A stretch of 64,000 bases of DNA from HXMU1420-13 sp965601825 (GTDB lineage: Bacteria > Bacteroidota > Rhodothermia > Balneolales > Balneolaceae), in contig OZ271839.1 in NCBI GenBank assembly GCA_965601825.1, forward strand, positions 1,674,001 through 1,738,000. The letters run 5' to 3'. Position numbers and translations under genes: made by a program. Positions within the stretch are counted from its first letter, which is position 1, and every line of letters starts with the position of its first letter. A model generated the notes under the pieces. The model saw only the letters and a list, made by a program, of their open reading frames with translations. It searched no databases and was not told the DNA's origin. Of the stretch, positions 43,882 through 53,421 are shown in pieces.

Positions 43882-45543
43882 ATGAAATTAATCTCTTGCG
43901 CTTTTTCAATTATTCTAAGTCTAATCTTATTTAATTGTTCATATGAAGAGACTGAAACAGTAATTCCTGTCTGGGAACCCTATGATGAGTCGGAAGAGAT
44001 AGCAGCTAATGCAGATCATGAATCTCGAAGGATGAGATTTCAGCTTATTCAGTCTAAACTATATGATAAGAATGATCTTTGGAATGTAATACAACCTCAA
44101 ATAATTGATTTTTCTGAATCTGATTACGAGTCACTTAAACCACTAATTCTGGATAAGGGAATCCCCACAATTCAAGCATATATATTGGATGGGCGATTAA
44201 CGTATGAGGAACTTACTCAGTGGTATTTATATCGCATTGCAAAATTTGAGAATGGAATTGAAACCTATACAAACTCCATCATTTCGATAAATCCTAATGC
44301 AGTTGAAGAAGCAAGACAACGAGATAAAGGGAAAAGAACTGATAATCATCTAATTTATGGAATGCCAATCCTTTTGAAGGATAATATCAATACTAGAGGA
44401 ATGCGTACTACTGCCGGTGCCCATGTTTTAATTAATAACCAACCCGAAGATGCATTCATCACTAATAGAATTAAAGATAATGGTGGGATCATTCTTGGTA
44501 AAACCAACCTGAGTGAATGGGCAAATTTTTTATGTTTAGGCTGCCCAAATGGATACAGCGCAGTGGGAGGTCAAACATTAAATACATACTCGCGCAAGCA
44601 ATTTGACACCGGCGGTTCAAGTTCTGGAAGTGGGGTTGCTATCGCAGCTAATTATGCAGTAGCTGCTGTGGGTACAGAGACCTCTGGTTCAATTCTTTCG
44701 CCTTCTAGCGCAAGCTCTATAGTTGGATTAAAACCAACAGTTGGTTTATTAAGTAGAACAGGTATTGTGCCTATTTCGAGCACACTTGATACCCCAGGCC
44801 CAATGACAAAAAATGTTATGGATAACGCTATTCTATTATCGGCTATGAGTGGGGAGGATACTGCTGATCCATCAACATTAGGTAATGATATAGCGGCGAG
44901 ATTTTATTTAGATATTTATACCGGTAGAAGGATTGATAGCTTAAGATTTGGTGTCAATTCTAGTTTCTTAGATGACTCCCTTTATTCAGAAACTGTAAAA
45001 TCATTACAAGATTTTGGTGCACAGATGGTTGTATTTGATCCCATTGAAATCAATTTTGAAGGATTTGTCTCAATTTTAACGGGAGACATGAAAGTTGACT
45101 TAAAGCACTATCTTGAAAACTATGCTTCGGATAATATTCTAGTTAAATCAGTTTCTGATGTGATTGAATTCAACTTGTTAGATTCGACATTAAGTATTCC
45201 ATATGGGCAAGGTAGATTTATAACTATTGCAGAAGAAACAATTTCTCAAGAAGAATTAGCAAAAGTGAAAGTAAGAATTGAAAATGAAGGACGTCGGTAT
45301 TTCGATACTCATATGGATACACATAATTTAGATGCTATTCTTTCTATCAATAACTGGAATGCTGGCCAGGCAGCAGGAGCTAAGTATCCTTGCATTACAC
45401 TACCAATGGGATATAGGGATTCAGGTCAACCAGTTGGAATAACCTTAATTGCAAAACCATTTGAAGAAAAGAAGTTGTTTGAAATGGCTCTTTTATTCGA
45501 AGATATTTTGCAGGCACGGAAATCTCCTCAAGCCTATCAATAA
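43882..45543 (+). CDS. Lipoprotein amidase-signature hydrolase
   Basis: This 553-aa enzyme has a signal peptide and C19 as likely lipobox cysteine (LFNC), so it is probably periplasmic. The amidase-signature triad is visible: catalytic lysine K166 in LLKDNINT, cis-serine near S247 in GGSSSGSG, and nucleophile S270 in TETSGSI. Secreted members act on amides or peptides; GatA is excluded by the signal peptide and isolated context. The substrate is unknown. It is convergent with the DUF58 gene, 1 base apart. Confidence 0.87.
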   Translation: MKLISCAFSIILSLILFNCSYEETETVIPVWEPYDESEEIAANADHESRRMRFQLIQSKLYDKNDLWNVIQPQIIDFSESDYESLKPLILDKGIPTIQAYILDGRLTYEELTQWYLYRIAKFENGIETYTNSIISINPNAVEEARQRDKGKRTDNHLIYGMPILLKDNINTRGMRTTAGAHVLINNQPEDAFITNRIKDNGGIILGKTNLSEWANFLCLGCPNGYSAVGGQTLNTYSRKQFDTGGSSSGSGVAIAANYAVAAVGTETSGSILSPSSASSIVGLKPTVGLLSRTGIVPISSTLDTPGPMTKNVMDNAILLSAMSGEDTADPSTLGNDIAARFYLDIYTGRRIDSLRFGVNSSFLDDSLYSETVKSLQDFGAQMVVFDPIEINFEGFVSILTGDMKVDLKHYLENYASDNILVKSVSDVIEFNLLDSTLSIPYGQGRFITIAEETISQEELAKVKVRIENEGRRYFDTHMDTHNLDAILSINNWNAGQAAGAKYPCITLPMGYRDSGQPVGITLIAKPFEEKKLFEMALLFEDILQARKSPQAYQ

Positions 45544-45544
45544 G

Positions 45545-46876
45545 TTAAATTAAGGCTCGGGCTTTAAGTTCTAAATACTTATTAATCGCATTTATGGAAA
45601 GCTCTTTAGGCGGAGTTAAAATGGTGTGAATTCCTTCTCTTTGTAGTGATTTTACAATCTGCTTCTTTTCGAAGTTAAATTTTTCAGCTACCGTTTTAAG
45701 GTAAATATCGCCAACGGATTTCGATTCCTGACTTAAGAGTTCAGTGACTTCAGTATTCTCAAAAAAGATCGTAACTAACAAATGATCCCGAGCGATTCTT
45801 TTCAAATATGGCAACTGGCGTTGCATACTACTCACTGTTTCAAAGTTAGTGTATAAGAGAATTAAGCTTCGCTGTTTAACATGATTGCGCAATCCAACTA
45901 ACAGCCGATCAAAATCTGATTCCATGAAATTGGTCTCAACATTATACAGAGCGTGTTGGATAGTTCTAACATGGGTTCTCTTTTTTTCTGGTCGTACAGC
46001 TTTAACTTCATTATTCGAAAAGGTGAGTAATCCGGCTTTATCATCCTTTAAAACCGAGATATTAGAAATCACCAAACTGGTGTTAATGGCATATTCTAAC
46101 AATTGGAGTCCATCAAAAGGCATTTTCATCACTCTACCAAGATCGACCACATTAATGATTTGCTGTGAGCGTTCATCCTGATATTGATTAACCATCAACT
46201 GATTACTTCGAGCAGTTGCTTTCCAATTTATGGATCGGATATCATCTCCTCTTACATATTCTTTGATCTGGTCAAATTCCATGGTATGACCAATTCTTCT
46301 GATTTTCTTCACACCCAAATCAGTAAGTCGATTGGAGATGGCATACATCTCAAATTTTCTCATTTGTATGTATGAGGGATAAACCGGGATATCTTCGCTT
46401 GCTTCAATTCTAAATCTTCGCTGGAAGAAACCGAGTTTAGTGGAGGCATAAATCAGAATGTCTCCGAAATTATAAACACCACGATTTACAGGTGTGAGTT
46501 TGTAACTAAACTCTTGCGAACCCATTTTTGAGAACGCAGCATTTATCAAGAAATCTCGAATCTGAAATTGAATCGGAATCTCATCAATAATGCTAACCTG
46601 TGTTTGAATTCGATACTTCGATTCAATCTGAAGTCGAATAGTATTTTCATCACCATTTGATAGGCGTTTGGCAGTAATTCTTTTTGCCGAATAGCCAGAA
46701 TTAGCTCCAAATAGTAATAGGAAATCAATTACGAGAAATAGAACAACAGCAACGACTAAAACTTCACTAATTGCTGAAAACGTTGTGAAGAAAAAGCCGA
46801 GTACAAACGATACTGCGAGAATGAAAATCGCAATATAGAATTGTGTGTTGATATATAAATCCCTGATAAAAGACAC
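45545..46876 (-). CDS. DUF58 domain protein
   Basis: This 443-aa protein has two N-terminal membrane spans (about 10-60) and a cytoplasmic part with the DUF58 hallmark YVRGDDIRSINWKATAR (about 208-225), then a vWA-like fold without a full MIDAS. DUF58 and MoxR ATPases are almost always neighbours. The start is GTG, overlapping the moxR stop by one base (TAGTG), so translation is coupled. It is the last gene of the SpoIIM-to-DUF58 operon. Confidence 0.9.
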   Translation of the reverse strand: MSFIRDLYINTQFYIAIFILAVSFVLGFFFTTFSAISEVLVVAVVLFLVIDFLLLFGANSGYSAKRITAKRLSNGDENTIRLQIESKYRIQTQVSIIDEIPIQFQIRDFLINAAFSKMGSQEFSYKLTPVNRGVYNFGDILIYASTKLGFFQRRFRIEASEDIPVYPSYIQMRKFEMYAISNRLTDLGVKKIRRIGHTMEFDQIKEYVRGDDIRSINWKATARSNQLMVNQYQDERSQQIINVVDLGRVMKMPFDGLQLLEYAINTSLVISNISVLKDDKAGLLTFSNNEVKAVRPEKKRTHVRTIQHALYNVETNFMESDFDRLLVGLRNHVKQRSLILLYTNFETVSSMQRQLPYLKRIARDHLLVTIFFENTEVTELLSQESKSVGDIYLKTVAEKFNFEKKQIVKSLQREGIHTILTPPKELSINAINKYLELKARALI

Positions 46877-47895
46877 TATCTAGGTACTTCTACTTGATTT
46901 GCAATTTGCTGAAGTACAGAATCTGGAGATATTCCCTCCATTTCTTTTTCCGGAGTAAGCATAATCCGATGCCGTAAAGTAGGAGCAATTATTTGCTTAA
47001 CATCTTCCGGTGATATAAAATCACGGCCCCGCATCGCAGCCCATGCTTGTGCAGCTTTTAATAAGTAAACGGATGCCCGTGGAGATGCTCCAATTGAGAT
47101 TGAAGCTGAATTTCTTGTCTCATGTACAATCTTAGCGATATAGGTCATTAACTCTTTTTCTACATGGATTTCACTCACAAGTTGGCGCTGTTTGTTTAAT
47201 TCTTTAGCAGATATTACTGCACTTATTTCCTCTGTATCAGGTGCTGATTTTCGATTGTAACTTCCTTCCAAAATCGAAACTTCATCTTCTACAGTTGGAT
47301 ATCCAACTTCAATCTTAAACAGAAAACGATCTAATTGTGCTTCAGGTAAACGGTATGTTCCTTCATGTTCAATCGGGTTTTGCGTAGCAATAACCATAAA
47401 TGGGTCATCCATTTTATATGTGGTTCCATCAACAGTGATTTGTTGTTCCTGCATTACCTCGAATAATGCAGCCTGAGTTTTTGCAGGGGAGCGATTGATC
47501 TCATCTATCAAAACAAGATTTGAAAAAACAGGTCCTTGTTTAAATTCAAAATCTGTTGTTTTTGTGTTGAAAATGGTTGTTCCAATAATGTCAGCAGGCA
47601 TTAAATCAGGAGTAAATTGAATTCTGGAAAAATCTGTATCCACTGTTTTTGCAAGTATGCGGACTGTTAGAGTTTTTGCAACCCCAGGAACACCTTCAAC
47701 CAAAACATGACCGTTCGCTAGTAAACCGCACAATAGTAGATCGATGAATTCATCCTGACCTACAATTACTTTTCTAATCTCGGATCGGATTTCATCTATC
47801 ATTTTTTGTAATCCACTTAGATCAATCCTGCTGGTGAATGGTGTATCAGCTGTTTCCTGATTATTCTCAGAGATTTTATTTGTTTGTTCTTCCAT
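46876..47895 (-). CDS. MoxR-family AAA ATPase
   Basis: This 339-aa AAA+ chaperone-like ATPase has Walker A GVPGVAKT (68-75), Walker B LVLIDEINRSP (D131, E132), sensor-1 VIATQNPIEHEGTY and an arginine finger region in LPEAQLDRF. MoxR proteins assist folding or metal loading of vWA partners; the DUF58 protein downstream is the likely partner. Start and stop each overlap a neighbour by one base (TAATG and TAGTG). Confidence 0.93.
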   Translation of the reverse strand: MEEQTNKISENNQETADTPFTSRIDLSGLQKMIDEIRSEIRKVIVGQDEFIDLLLCGLLANGHVLVEGVPGVAKTLTVRILAKTVDTDFSRIQFTPDLMPADIIGTTIFNTKTTDFEFKQGPVFSNLVLIDEINRSPAKTQAALFEVMQEQQITVDGTTYKMDDPFMVIATQNPIEHEGTYRLPEAQLDRFLFKIEVGYPTVEDEVSILEGSYNRKSAPDTEEISAVISAKELNKQRQLVSEIHVEKELMTYIAKIVHETRNSASISIGASPRASVYLLKAAQAWAAMRGRDFISPEDVKQIIAPTLRHRIMLTPEKEMEGISPDSVLQQIANQVEVPR

Positions 47896-49094
47896 TATCG
47901 TTGCGAATTTTTATAAAAACGATCAATCTGATCGATTAGCTGTTTAAGACGGTTTTGTGTGATTTTTTGTTCGTTCTGAACGGCATCAATCGACGAAAAT
48001 AAAAGTCTGATTTCATCTTCATCTATCCCGGAGCGATGTGCAATTTTTTCGATAGCATTTTCATTCTCATCAGGATTTACATTCAGATTCGTTCTAATGT
48101 AATCTTTAAGAAATAAGATCTTCTTTTCCAGAATCTCCTTATGAGTGCCATTATTCAGATATAAATAGGCTACAGTTGATGTGAAAACTAAACTAGTATT
48201 TGATACCGATTTTATAATCGGAATAATGCGTTGTTTCCTTTTAGCACCAAACACCAGGAAAATGATTAATCCAAAAAGAGAGATGAACCAAGCCCATTTT
48301 AATCCCGGTTGTGCAACTACATAGCTCAAAGAACTAGAAAAAGTGACTCTGCCTGCCTTGTAATACTCATCCCACATAACATTACGCGATGGAAGGTAGG
48401 AGAGTGCTTTGAATGCATAATCAAATCGATCAATATCCTTTAAATAGTAATTAGTAAAAACAAATGGGTTTGTGTGTACAAAAATAGATCCTCTTCCATA
48501 TTCGATCTGGATAAAGTTGACTTCATCGTTATTTACTCGGCCTAAAACTGTAGTACTAGTAGTATCGAAAGATGAGAAATAAGACTCCGTTAGACTTACA
48601 GGAAACGTCCAATCGTTCACTGCTTTGATTTCCTGATTGGTGAATGTAACCGGGTTTTGAAGAAGGGAATCCAAACTGCTAATAGTGGGATTTATAGAAG
48701 GAAAAAAGTATGAAACTCCAAGGTTTAAAGAGTCTGCAAAAGGTCCTTCAATTTCCCAAGCCGAAATAAATAAGTTATCTCCACGATATACATCATCTAA
48801 GATTATTTCAGTTTCAAATTCATCAATTTCAAAACTGGAATTAATGAATATTTGATTCATTGATTTTTCCCCGCCAATACGCTCATAAATGGGAATTTCA
48901 CTCACATGAATATCGCGATTAGGAAATAATGTTGAGAGTTCATTGTGTAGGATAAATCCACCAAACGGTTTTTTATCAATATTGGAATAGCTCTCACTCC
49001 AGTCTATGGGTTTTGGTTGGGCCAGACGAATAGTAACCACTACAATAGTGAGCAAAATAAGAGCAAGTATATATTTTCGTTCTTTACTGCTCAT
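47895..49094 (-). CDS. DUF4350 domain membrane protein
   Basis: This 399-aa protein has an N-terminal span (about 8-24) and a second span near 270-287 (WFISLFGLIIFLVFGAKRK), and between them a periplasmic domain that resembles an amidotransferase/ABC-Gld-like fold (DUF4350: IDWSESYSNIDKKPFGGFIL). The cytoplasmic tail (about 310-399) is helical and charged. Function is unknown; the family is found next to MoxR, DUF58 and DUF4129. It overlaps the DUF4129 gene by 11 bases. Confidence 0.83.
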   Translation of the reverse strand: MSSKERKYILALILLTIVVVTIRLAQPKPIDWSESYSNIDKKPFGGFILHNELSTLFPNRDIHVSEIPIYERIGGEKSMNQIFINSSFEIDEFETEIILDDVYRGDNLFISAWEIEGPFADSLNLGVSYFFPSINPTISSLDSLLQNPVTFTNQEIKAVNDWTFPVSLTESYFSSFDTTSTTVLGRVNNDEVNFIQIEYGRGSIFVHTNPFVFTNYYLKDIDRFDYAFKALSYLPSRNVMWDEYYKAGRVTFSSSLSYVVAQPGLKWAWFISLFGLIIFLVFGAKRKQRIIPIIKSVSNTSLVFTSTVAYLYLNNGTHKEILEKKILFLKDYIRTNLNVNPDENENAIEKIAHRSGIDEDEIRLLFSSIDAVQNEQKITQNRLKQLIDQIDRFYKNSQR

Positions 49095-49803
49095 TTATAT
49101 TGGATTTGAATCGATCAAAAGTAGCATTGAAGGTTTCGAACTGGATGTTATCAATTTCGAAATCACCATATTCAACAAACTCATAATAGGTCGTGAGTAC
49201 CTCGAAATCCGGTAGAACGCGACGACCTTGAAGTTCTTTCAGATAATCAAGATTGGTTTTTTCAAGTCCCCATGTAATAAGATCATGTTGAGTGAGCATT
49301 TTTAAAGCGATTAAGTACCCAAAACGGGTAGCAGAGTGATAATCATTATCCGAAATCGCTTTCTTTAAAAGAGCTTCATAATCTGTATTGTCCAATTCTT
49401 CCTGTTCGATGCCAAGTTGAAAACCTTCTTTAGAATTATTCTTTTTGAAAACATAAATAAGTTCACCCCCCATCAATTGATTAATTAATACAAGAACAAG
49501 ACTTGCAACGGCAAGAATCAGCATTGCTCTGAATACAAAACCGCCAATCGGATTGTTGATTATTCTCGCAATCAGATTGATGAGGAAGTTGAAAATTCTC
49601 TCTCGAATTGAGTTGGGATTACCAGGAGTTACTGTGTATTGGAAATCATTGTTATTTGCATAATCCTCGATAATTGACATATCAGGAATCCTAACATCAA
49701 TACTTGATGAAGTATCAACACGGATGCTATCCTGCGCTATTGCCGGATTAATAGCAAATAATCCAATCACAAAAAAGAGAAAGATTATTACTCTCTTTGG
49801 CAT
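49084..49803 (-). CDS. DUF4129 domain protein
   Basis: This 239-aa protein has a signal peptide (cleavage near IAQD), a periplasmic segment of about 60 residues, a membrane span (about 85-105) and a cytoplasmic DUF4129 domain (about 130-235, ALLKKAISDNDYHSATRFGYL and LDYLKELQGRR). DUF4129 is usually the C-terminal cytoplasmic module of transglutaminase-like membrane proteins; here it is stand-alone. It is 2 bases after the upstream gene and 11 bases overlapping the next. Confidence 0.82.
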   Translation of the reverse strand: MPKRVIIFLFFVIGLFAINPAIAQDSIRVDTSSSIDVRIPDMSIIEDYANNNDFQYTVTPGNPNSIRERIFNFLINLIARIINNPIGGFVFRAMLILAVASLVLVLINQLMGGELIYVFKKNNSKEGFQLGIEQEELDNTDYEALLKKAISDNDYHSATRFGYLIALKMLTQHDLITWGLEKTNLDYLKELQGRRVLPDFEVLTTYYEFVEYGDFEIDNIQFETFNATFDRFKSNINEQ

Positions 49804-49805
49804 GT

Positions 49806-50642
49806 TTAATCGAGTAATCCCTCTATTTGTGATCGTAAGTTTCCGCCTTCCTTTCTTTCAGCTAGATTGTAATACTGTAGTGAAATAGCAATAAAAATAA
49901 CAGCAGATACAAGTGATGAAACTGCCGTCATTATACCGGTAATTACATAAAAGAAATTTGTCCAGAAATCCGGAGATCCCATTTCACCCGTACCGGTTTC
50001 TACAGTAAGAAGGGAGAGAATTGTAATAGGAATTAAGATGGCATAGGTAACCAAAATCATTAAAATATAGATAACCAAAACTACTGCGAAAGTTGACCAC
50101 CAAAAGTCTTTGGTTAATTCCCACGAACGGCTCATTGCACCAAAAACAGTTTCATCCTCGAGAATTAATGCGGAAGTACTCAGGCAGAACTTAATCCCAA
50201 AAAATATCATCGGTAAGAAAAAGAAGAAGGCAGAGAAAATTAAAACGAAAGCTAAAAGAAAGTATAAACCTATATATCGTAGAACATCTGGAACCATATC
50301 TTCTAATATGGCCTCCGGAGTTGGCTCTAAATTATCAGAGGTAATTTTTAAATGCCTAAGAGTTACAACGGTTAATACAGCACTAGCAACAACAGAAATA
50401 ATAATCCCTATAAAATATCTGGGACCAAAAATTGCGTCTAGATTTTCGAAAGCACCAGTTGAAAATGAATTAAAAATCTGATCTGTATAGTCTTTGAGTA
50501 CAAAAAATTGGATGATATATAATGGAAGCACAAAGAACAGAAGTGCTTTGCCAAGCGATTTGTAGTGAAGGCGAATATATTGGAAACTATCTGTTATGAT
50601 ATCCCCAATATCTCTGACTTTATGATGATTGAATGATTGCAT
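49806..50642 (-). CDS. Polytopic membrane protein of the DUF58/SpoIIM cluster
   Basis: This 278-aa protein has a short basic amphipathic N-terminus (KVRDIGDIITDSFQYIR) and about six membrane spans. IRLHYKSLGKALLFFVLPL and SRSWELTKDFWWSTFAV are the kind of paired blocks seen in DUF975/YciC-like integral proteins. I cannot assign a function. Its 5' end overlaps the SpoIIM gene by 23 bases. Confidence 0.72.
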   Translation of the reverse strand: MQSFNHHKVRDIGDIITDSFQYIRLHYKSLGKALLFFVLPLYIIQFFVLKDYTDQIFNSFSTGAFENLDAIFGPRYFIGIIISVVASAVLTVVTLRHLKITSDNLEPTPEAILEDMVPDVLRYIGLYFLLAFVLIFSAFFFFLPMIFFGIKFCLSTSALILEDETVFGAMSRSWELTKDFWWSTFAVVLVIYILMILVTYAILIPITILSLLTVETGTGEMGSPDFWTNFFYVITGIMTAVSSLVSAVIFIAISLQYYNLAERKEGGNLRSQIEGLLD

Positions 50643-51603
50643 GTGGATTTATTCTATTTCTATAGATACGTATTGGTAAAACAATGTAGTAACCAATTAT
50701 GAAGGTAAATGAACCGATAATAATAAACAGGCTTAATATTACTGGCATTTCAGTGTAACGAGTAACAAAACTTTCTAAGAATCCTGCAGCTATAAAAATT
50801 GGCACTAAACTGAGTAGCATTTTAATTCCATCTTTAACACCTCTTTTAAAAGAGGTTGATCTTTTCAGAGTACCTGGAAAAACAAAACTGTTACCCAATA
50901 CAAATCCAGCTGCTCCGGAAATCGTAATAGCACTGAGTTCAAGAGCTCCATGAATAAATATTACGAGCATTGCTTCAGATAGAATATCGTAATCTGCAAA
51001 AAAAGTGATGAATGTCCCCACCATTACACCGTTTTTTAACATCACGAATCCAGTGCCAAAAACTGTAAAAATCCCTAGAATAAAGTTGATAAATGAGACT
51101 CTAATATTGTTGAAAGTGATCGCAAAGAACATATTTACCTGTGTATGCGATTTATAAACTGCCATTGGATCACCCATATCAATATTTTCCAGGGTCATAT
51201 TTACATAGGCATCCCCCAGAATATACCGAGCAAAGGAGGCGTCGTTTTGCTGTGATATCATGCCAATCGCACAAAAGAGTAAAAAAACTACAATGGCAGC
51301 GGTTAATTCCTTTAATCTGAATGAAAAAATTTCAGGGACTTCAGTGGTCCAAAACGTAATAAATCTTGAACGATTCTCTTTTTGATTTTTATAGATCGTA
51401 TTGTGTGCTAAAATCGATAGATCATTTAAATAAAGTGTTGTTTTGCTATTTGGATAACAACTTTGAGAATAGGCAAGATCGTTATTCAACTCTATGTATA
51501 ACTCAGCTAAATAATCAGCAGATTGCGTTTTATGAGTACGAAGTGCATGCTCATAACTCTTCCATTTTTCAGCATTTTTTCTAAGAAATGTTACCTCTCG
51601 CAT
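50620..51603 (-). CDS. Stage II sporulation protein M (SpoIIM)-like membrane protein
   Basis: This 327-aa protein has a helical cytoplasmic N-terminus (about 1-90) and five to six spans. FSFRLKELTAAIVVFLLFCA, NNIRVSFINFILGIFTVFGT and HGALELSAITISGAAGFVLG match the DUF95/SpoIIM fold. It is not evidence for sporulation; the family is common outside Firmicutes. It is the first gene of the leftward operon and is divergent from the RDD gene by 94 bases. Confidence 0.86.
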   Translation of the reverse strand: MREVTFLRKNAEKWKSYEHALRTHKTQSADYLAELYIELNNDLAYSQSCYPNSKTTLYLNDLSILAHNTIYKNQKENRSRFITFWTTEVPEIFSFRLKELTAAIVVFLLFCAIGMISQQNDASFARYILGDAYVNMTLENIDMGDPMAVYKSHTQVNMFFAITFNNIRVSFINFILGIFTVFGTGFVMLKNGVMVGTFITFFADYDILSEAMLVIFIHGALELSAITISGAAGFVLGNSFVFPGTLKRSTSFKRGVKDGIKMLLSLVPIFIAAGFLESFVTRYTEMPVILSLFIIIGSFTFIIGYYIVLPIRIYRNRINPHAIIQSS

Positions 51604-51697
51604 GCGTTCTGTTCTTGATGTTGTTTTTACTGATGGTTATAAATGATGTATCTTGGCCCAATACTAACAAAATTATCTACCAGAAAGAACCCATTAC

Positions 51698-52447
51698 ATG
51701 CAATCAATTGGAGTTGAGACAACTCAACATGTTCAACTAAATTATAATCCAGCTTCAGTTGGTGATCGTCTGCTGGCATTTCTGCTCGATGGCTTTGTAA
51801 TACTAGGCTATTATTTGTTATTGCAAATTATAAATGGAGCTTTGGAAGAATGGAATATTATCGATTCTCAAATAACAGATGATCAGTTTTGGATTTTAAT
51901 TTTAGCATACACCATTGTGCCATTTTTTTATCATTTGGCTTGTGAAGTAATTTGGAATGGTAAATCATTTGGAAAATGGGCAATGAGACTGCAGGTAGTT
52001 CGTGTGGATGGTACAAATCCGACATTTGGTAATTACCTGATTCGTTGGATGTTTCGATTAGTTGAAATCACTTTTACATCCGGATTACTAGCATTTATTA
52101 CGGTTTTAATAAATGGAAAAGGTCAAAGAATTGGCGATATAGCTGCGAAAACATGCGTGATTAAAACTCGCAGAAAAGTAAAACTCACTGATACTATTTA
52201 CTCCGAGTTGGATCAGGAATATGAAGTCAAATATCCATCAGTTACTGCTTTAAGCGATAAAGATGTGAATACTATTAAAGATGTTTTGGCCTCAAAAAGA
52301 AAATATGAATATGCCACCTGGTTTGTAATGGTTCAGCGAACAGCAAATATCATCCAAACCAAAATTGGAATTGAAAAATTAGAGTCTAATGCGGATGATT
52401 TTCTGGTTCAGGTGATTGCCGATTACAACCATCTACATAGATCATAA
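51698..52447 (+). CDS. RDD family membrane protein
   Basis: This 249-aa protein has three to four N-terminal spans with the RDD motifs: VGDRLLAFLLDGFVILGYYLL (R/D/D start, about 22-42), WNGKSFGKWAMRLQVV and GQRIGDIAAKTCVIK. The C-terminal 90 residues are soluble and helical. The gene is divergent from the SpoIIM operon, a position conserved in Bacteroidota, so it is probably part of that system. It overlaps the heme O synthase 3' end by 6 bases. Confidence 0.88.
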   Translation: MQSIGVETTQHVQLNYNPASVGDRLLAFLLDGFVILGYYLLLQIINGALEEWNIIDSQITDDQFWILILAYTIVPFFYHLACEVIWNGKSFGKWAMRLQVVRVDGTNPTFGNYLIRWMFRLVEITFTSGLLAFITVLINGKGQRIGDIAAKTCVIKTRRKVKLTDTIYSELDQEYEVKYPSVTALSDKDVNTIKDVLASKRKYEYATWFVMVQRTANIIQTKIGIEKLESNADDFLVQVIADYNHLHRS

Positions 52448-53347
52448 AAGAACTCTATCCAAAAATAGAACAACCCAAAAAAGTGGGAGATATGCAATAG
52501 AGGCAAACATTAGTTTGCGTGCATTAACAAGAGAGCGCTCTTTAGCAAATTTGATTCCGTACCATAAATAGAAAATGGCAAGCCCAATTCCTAAACTAAG
52601 GAAGAGTAAACCGGCAATTTCCAGTTGAAATATTACTAGTGTAACCGGGAAAAGAAGTATTGTGCAGAAAATGCTATAGAATGCGGTTTTGACACCTTTG
52701 ATATCATTTTTAGGAAGCATTTTAAACCCTGCAGAGCTGTAATCATCTTTATACTTCCACGCTATTGCCATTACATGAGGTATTTGCCAAAGTAGCACGA
52801 TTCCAAATAGTAGCCACATGCCCGGATCAGTAATATTTCCAGATGCTGCAGCCCAACCTCCAACTGGAGGTAATGCGCCAGGAATTGCTCCAATCAGAAT
52901 GTTAAAAGCAGAAACTCTTTTGAGTGGAGTATAGGCAGCCAGGTAGATCAAAGTTGTAGCAAATGAAACAATGCCAGCTACCGGATTTACAACCAACACT
53001 AAATATGTGAGTCCACCGAAGATCAGAACCAGAGAAAATATCATTCCATTTTGCGCAGTAATTCTCTGCTGAGGAAGAGGACGTTTTTCAGTTCTTTTCA
53101 TTAAACCATCCAAATTGCGCTCCATAAACATGTTATGAGCACTGGTTCCGGAGGCAATTAAATAGGTCCCGAAAATTGCATGCAGCATCAGGTAGAAGTC
53201 TACAGATCCTTGGCTACCAATGATAAAACCCATAAGCATACTCATAAGAACTGCCATGGCAATTCCCGGTTTTGTGAGCTGGAAATAATCCGAGATCACC
53301 GCTTTGAGATTTCGCTCCTGTAAGATTTTATCTTGTGCTGAATTCAT
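52442..53347 (-). CDS. ctaB: Protoheme IX farnesyltransferase (heme O synthase)
   Basis: It adds a farnesyl group to heme B, giving heme O. The 301-aa UbiA-type protein has eight to nine spans and the Mg-prenyl-PP site NMFMERNLDGLMKRTEKRPL (about 73-92, N-xxx-D-xxx-R pattern). A second acidic site follows near WKYKDDYSSAGFKML. It is divergent from heme A synthase, with 74 bases between the two ATGs. Confidence 0.95.
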   Translation of the reverse strand: MNSAQDKILQERNLKAVISDYFQLTKPGIAMAVLMSMLMGFIIGSQGSVDFYLMLHAIFGTYLIASGTSAHNMFMERNLDGLMKRTEKRPLPQQRITAQNGMIFSLVLIFGGLTYLVLVVNPVAGIVSFATTLIYLAAYTPLKRVSAFNILIGAIPGALPPVGGWAAASGNITDPGMWLLFGIVLLWQIPHVMAIAWKYKDDYSSAGFKMLPKNDIKGVKTAFYSIFCTILLFPVTLVIFQLEIAGLLFLSLGIGLAIFYLWYGIKFAKERSLVNARKLMFASIAYLPLFWVVLFLDRVLL

Positions 53348-53421
53348 GAATTTTATTCGCTAGAGACGTATTTTAGATCGACCAAAAATAGGGATTATTA
53401 ATCTTTTTTTCGCAATCCTTG

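Noticed and set aside
50620..51603. Sporulation gene
   Set aside because: SpoIIM-like proteins are common in non-sporulating Bacteroidota and the context is a MoxR/DUF58 cluster, so sporulation is not implied.
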